DNA of 64,000 nucleotides, taken from NCBI GenBank assembly GCA_050260515.1, contig JBLNCI010000031.1, positions 11,736 through 75,735 of the forward strand, given 5' to 3'. This stretch comes from DATJIG01 sp050260515. Lineage in GTDB: Bacteria; Pseudomonadota; Alphaproteobacteria; SMXQ01. The notes under the pieces are model-generated. The model worked only from the letters and a program-made list of their open reading frames with translations. It made no database searches and was not told where the DNA came from. Of the stretch, positions 61,131 through 64,000 are shown one piece after another; the stretch's first letter is position 1; every line of letters starts with the position of its first letter. Position numbers and translations under genes: made by a program.

Positions 61131-62981
61131 TCAGTCGAGAGACGCGCGCTTGGCCGCGTCCATCTCGGCCGCGCTTCGGAACGTCATGACCGCAACCTTG
61201 CGCGCCCGCGACTGGGGAATGGTCACTGACATCCGGCCGTCCTTCTCGAGGATCGACATGTAGCGCGACTCGCCGCCGTGCGTCGGCAGGTCGAAGGTCG
61301 TCCAGGTGTTGGTCGCCGGATCGAGACGGATGATCGCATCGGCGGTCCACAGGTTGGTCCACACGCCGTGGCTGTCGTCGACCGTCACGTGATACGGCTG
61401 CATGCCGACCGGATCGGGCAGCGGCACGTAGGTCTGCTTCCCGGTGTCGATGTCGATGCGGGCGTAGTTGCCGCCCCAGGAATCGCCGATCCAGACGGTG
61501 TTGCCGTTCTTGTCGGAGCCCATCCGGCGCGGGCCCTGCGCCCACGGCAGCACGGTGTTGAAGTCGGGCGGCGCGAAGGTCGCGTAGAGCTTCTCCTCCT
61601 CCGGCTTCAACCCCTTCGCGAACTGCGCCTCCGGCGGCAGCCGGATCTCGGACGCCTTCTTCGACGCGATGTCGCCGTGGGCGATGATGTCGATCGTCAT
61701 CTCCGCCCACCAGCCGTTGCCGTTGCGGTCGGCGGCGATGCCGTAGGTCGTCCCGGTGCCGTTCGGCGTCTTGTAGGTCACCGACTTGAACTCGGTGAAT
61801 TCCTTGGTGTCTGGATCGAAGCGGAATGCGCCGTCGGGCGCGGTGATCCAGATCTTCCCCTTGCCGTCGAAGTCGAGCGAGCCGCCGGTGCCCGACATCT
61901 CGGCCGGCGGCAGGAACACCTCGAGCTTCTGCGTCTTGGGATCGATGCGCCCCAGGCCGCCGTGGCGCGGCATCACCGTCGGCCCGACGTTGAGCCAGAT
62001 GATGCCCTTGGGGTCACGGATGATGCCGTGGCTCACCGCGGCGCCGCCCTCGGCATTGGCGACCTTGAAGAACTTGGTCTCGCCGGTCTTGGCGTCGATG
62101 CGGCCGTAGGTGACCTCGTGGCTCGGCTGGCTGTGGGTGAACCAGATGTTGCCGTCGAGGTCCTGCTGCGCGTCGTGGACGCCGTAGGTTCCGTTGGTCC
62201 CCGACGGCGCGCCGAGCGACCAGTCGCTGCCGTCGTTGAGCGCGTACTTGTAGGGAAGCTTGAGTCCCGGATCGACCGGCACGTCGTACTCGCGGAACAC
62301 CACGCGCGCCGCCTCACCGGTCGGACGCGGCCGGAGCTTGAGCTTCATCGAGCTCTCACCCGGACCGCGGGCGCGGGCGAGATACTTCGCGATCTCCTCG
62401 CGGTGCGATTCGAGGATCGGGTTCGCCTTGTGCTCGGGGCCCTGGTAGATGCCGAGCACGTTGATGTGCTTCATCAGGTCGATGATCGCCGTCCAGCCCT
62501 GCTCGTCGAAGCGGTGCTGCAACGGGTAGTTCGGCGTGTGGCAGCCGGTGCAGTTGTTGCGGATCACGCGCTTGATGCGCGCGTCGTCCGGCGTGTCCGC
62601 GGGCAGCGAGGCGATCAGGACGTCGCCGGTGAGCTGCCGCGTGTAGTCCTTCATCGGCGCGAGCTTGAAATCCTGGTGCTTGCTGCTCGCGAGGTCGACC
62701 TCGCCGCGGCCGGTGTCGAACGTCACCGCCTGCGCCCACACCCGGTATTTTCCCGAGGGCATGTCGGGGAAGTAGTAGTTGCCCTGCTCGTCGGTGAAGA
62801 CGGTGGTGGTGATCGGCGAGCCGTCGGCCTTGGCCGACACCGTCGCGCCGGCGATCTTGTCGCCCGAGGCCGACAGCACCGTGCCCGACAGCAGCCGGTC
62901 GGCGTGGGCCGGGGCGGCCGCGAGCAGCGCGAGGGCGCCGATGGAGAACGCGGTGGCGAAACGGGAGAGCGAGTTCGTCAT
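61131..62981 (-). CDS. Exported haem-motif protein with regulatory-like domain and Vgb-like propeller
   Basis: 616 residues. Signal peptide 1-27 (ALALLAAAPAHAD). A carboxypeptidase-regulatory-like Ig domain (30-110) is followed by a cytochrome-like helical part with CTGCH (Cys144, Cys147, His148), then a propeller from about 235 with blades such as GLGRIDPKTQKLEVFLPPAE, WITAPDGAFRFDPDTKEFTE, RIDIDTGKQTYVPLPDPVG and IIRLDPATNTWTTFDLP. It should hold one c-type haem in the periplasm and probably passes electrons to the cytochrome c encoded 12 bp upstream. The propeller resembles streptogramin B lyase, but lyase activity is not shown. Paralogue of the gene at 41913. Confidence 0.87.
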   Translation of the reverse strand: MTNSLSRFATAFSIGALALLAAAPAHADRLLSGTVLSASGDKIAGATVSAKADGSPITTTVFTDEQGNYYFPDMPSGKYRVWAQAVTFDTGRGEVDLASSKHQDFKLAPMKDYTRQLTGDVLIASLPADTPDDARIKRVIRNNCTGCHTPNYPLQHRFDEQGWTAIIDLMKHINVLGIYQGPEHKANPILESHREEIAKYLARARGPGESSMKLKLRPRPTGEAARVVFREYDVPVDPGLKLPYKYALNDGSDWSLGAPSGTNGTYGVHDAQQDLDGNIWFTHSQPSHEVTYGRIDAKTGETKFFKVANAEGGAAVSHGIIRDPKGIIWLNVGPTVMPRHGGLGRIDPKTQKLEVFLPPAEMSGTGGSLDFDGKGKIWITAPDGAFRFDPDTKEFTEFKSVTYKTPNGTGTTYGIAADRNGNGWWAEMTIDIIAHGDIASKKASEIRLPPEAQFAKGLKPEEEKLYATFAPPDFNTVLPWAQGPRRMGSDKNGNTVWIGDSWGGNYARIDIDTGKQTYVPLPDPVGMQPYHVTVDDSHGVWTNLWTADAIIRLDPATNTWTTFDLPTHGGESRYMSILEKDGRMSVTIPQSRARKVAVMTFRSAAEMDAAKRASLD

Positions 62982-62993
62982 GTCCGGTCTCCG

Positions 62994-63401
62994 CTAGTCG
63001 AGTTCACGTTCGTTGGTGCGCGACGACGCGGGTCGCGCGGGTGTCGCCGCCTCGGCCGGCGGCGAGACCGTCTTCAGGTACTGCACGACGGCGTCGATCT
63101 CGCGCGGCTCGAGCGAGTAGCGGAAGCCCGGCATGCGCTCGGTCCCCTGCTGGACGAACTCGCGCACGACCTCGGTCCCGGCGCTGACGTTGTCCTTCGA
63201 CAACGCGGGACCGTAGTAGGGGGCGGTGATCGTCGGCTTGGTGTGGCAGACGCCGCAGTGCTGCGCATACACCCGCTGCCCGAGCGCCTCGGTGGCGTTG
63301 AGCCGGGTCGCCTGCTGGGCGGACGCGGGTTGCGAACCGGTGATGAGCGAGATGGTAACGAGCGCGACGCCGAGCGTCGCGACGAGCGCGATGCGCCCCA
63401 T
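62994..63401 (-). CDS. Small periplasmic c-type cytochrome
   Basis: 135 residues from ATG 63399-63401 (GGGGGTT five bases upstream). Signal peptide 1-28, haem site CGVCH (Cys49, Cys52, His53), distal methionine Met90 in GTERMPGFRYS, and a last helix EIDAVVQYLKTVS, the usual class I cytochrome c. It carries electrons in the periplasm. It is transcribed first, 12 bp before the propeller gene, and is the likely redox partner. Confidence 0.92.
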   Translation of the reverse strand: MGRIALVATLGVALVTISLITGSQPASAQQATRLNATEALGQRVYAQHCGVCHTKPTITAPYYGPALSKDNVSAGTEVVREFVQQGTERMPGFRYSLEPREIDAVVQYLKTVSPPAEAATPARPASSRTNERELD

Positions 63402-63746
63402 GTGAACCCCCAAGAGTGTTTGCGCTGTGTGTTTTCGTTGCGTGCATTCGTTGCACGCTTGTCGAGGATCGTAGTCCCCGGCGCCTGTGCTGGAAAGCGA
63501 CAGCGCGTGTCATCGCCGGACCGATGGGTATCAATACCCACGCGCGCGGGCGCGTCTCGCGTCTGTCCCCGATTGCCGCAAAGGTCCTGATAACGGCTTT
63601 GAATCCGCTCGCTTTTCGTCCGAACTCTCCACAGCCCCCTTGTGCCGGATTTTGCGCGCGCGCAGAGTGCGCCGCGTCGCTCCGGCGGCGGCTGAACCTA
63701 GGCAGCGGTCACCGGAGCGACACCCCACCCGGAAAGGAGGTATCGA
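63402..63746. other. Intergenic region upstream of the cytochrome gene
   Basis: 345 bp with no gene I can support. Should contain the leftward promoter of the cytochrome-propeller operon; no confident -35/-10 pair seen. GGAAAGGAGGTATCGA at 63731-63746 is a strong ribosome site for the small rightward frame that follows. Confidence 0.4.
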
Positions 63747-63938
63747 ATGAATCAATATCGGAAGACGATCGCGATTCGTCCGCGCGCCTCCTTCTCCGGT
63801 GTCCGCGAGAAAGAGCACGGCGCTTCCCAGATGGTTGCGACGCCCTCCTTTCCCGGTACCGGATACAACAGAGGCCGACCCAACGGCCTGCGTCGCAGCC
63901 ATGAGCGGAGACCCGGCTCGGCACGCCCCTGGCACTGA
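63747..63938 (+). CDS. Possible small basic protein, 63 residues
   Basis: The ATG at 63747 follows GGAAAGGAGGTATCGA, an almost perfect Shine-Dalgarno, and the first codons read MNQYRKTIAIR. The rest is basic, rich in Arg/Pro/Gly, without known domains. It may be genuine, or the start of a gene broken by frameshift near 63785. No homology can be claimed. Confidence 0.35.
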   Translation: MNQYRKTIAIRPRASFSGVREKEHGASQMVATPSFPGTGYNRGRPNGLRRSHERRPGSARPWH

Positions 63939-64000
63939 CCCCCCAGGCAACTTGCCGCGCACCGTCTCCAGGGATCAAAACAGCGCGCCGACGGTCTGAA

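Noticed and set aside
60922..61263. Rightward frame with a signal-peptide-like start (MFISCHGVSRVACALAF)
   Set aside because: It runs through the strong terminator and into the antisense of the propeller gene; no ribosome site of quality.
1..64000. CRISPR arrays, phage structural genes, insertion sequences
   Set aside because: No regularly spaced repeats, no terminase or capsid-like proteins, and no transposase frames were found.

Overview
The window is chromosomal DNA from a high-GC alphaproteobacterium. This is suggested by the GC-rich codon use, the block thrS-infC-rpmI-rplT-pheS-pheT-lepA, a cyclic beta-glucan synthase of the NdvB/ChvB type, a HisKA_2-class sensor kinase, and a heavy load of orphan solute-binding proteins next to aromatic-type catabolic genes. 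Genus cannot be fixed from the sequence alone.

Layout. 1-7.4 kb: small housekeeping and envelope genes (an UppP-like membrane protein cut by the window edge, an exported methyltransferase-fold protein, a glutathione S-transferase, a TPR lipoprotein-like exported protein, an SDR epimerase, an alpha/beta hydrolase, and two glycosyltransferases of families 4 and 9). 7.4-16.4 kb: the translation block thrS, infC (start codon ATC), rpmI-rplT with their own promoter and an immediate hairpin, pheST, and lepA. 16.5-18.1 kb: an exported LVIVD-repeat protein. 18.23 kb: tRNA-Ser(GGA).

18.3-33.2 kb is best read as an accessory island at tRNA-Ser. The last 19 bases of the tRNA are repeated 130 bp downstream, and a hairpin module that follows the tRNA recurs at 33.08 kb. 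The left part of the region is visibly richer in A/T than its flanks. Its cargo is envelope-oriented: an orphan PAS/HisKA_2 kinase, a DUF2147 exported protein, a fatty acid desaturase, a PRC-barrel exported protein, a cupin, a 2861-residue cyclic glucan synthase, and two very small membrane proteins (37 and 47 residues) just upstream of that synthase.

33.3-58.6 kb is a catabolic and uptake region. It holds a TauD-type dioxygenase, a VOC protein, a 3-hydroxyisobutyrate-dehydrogenase-like enzyme, a LysR regulator facing a haem-oxygenase-like diiron protein, an amidase, an amidohydrolase, a fumarylacetoacetate-hydrolase-family enzyme, a Rieske oxygenase, an IclR regulator, a LigB-type extradiol dioxygenase and two truncated haemoglobins (groups II and III). 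Interspersed are seven solute-binding proteins: four TctC/Bug type, one TAXI-like and one NMT1-like without signal peptides, and one Tat-exported ABC type. Only one fused ABC permease and one MFS transporter accompany them, and there is no ATPase or TctA/B. The picture is of an organism that scavenges and oxidatively degrades aromatic or amide compounds.

59-64 kb: a GT39-like membrane glycosyltransferase, then an exported multidomain protein (regulatory-like Ig domain, CXXCH haem site, beta-propeller) encoded with a small cytochrome c. A paralogue of the propeller protein at 41.9 kb carries CXXXCH instead of CXXCH.
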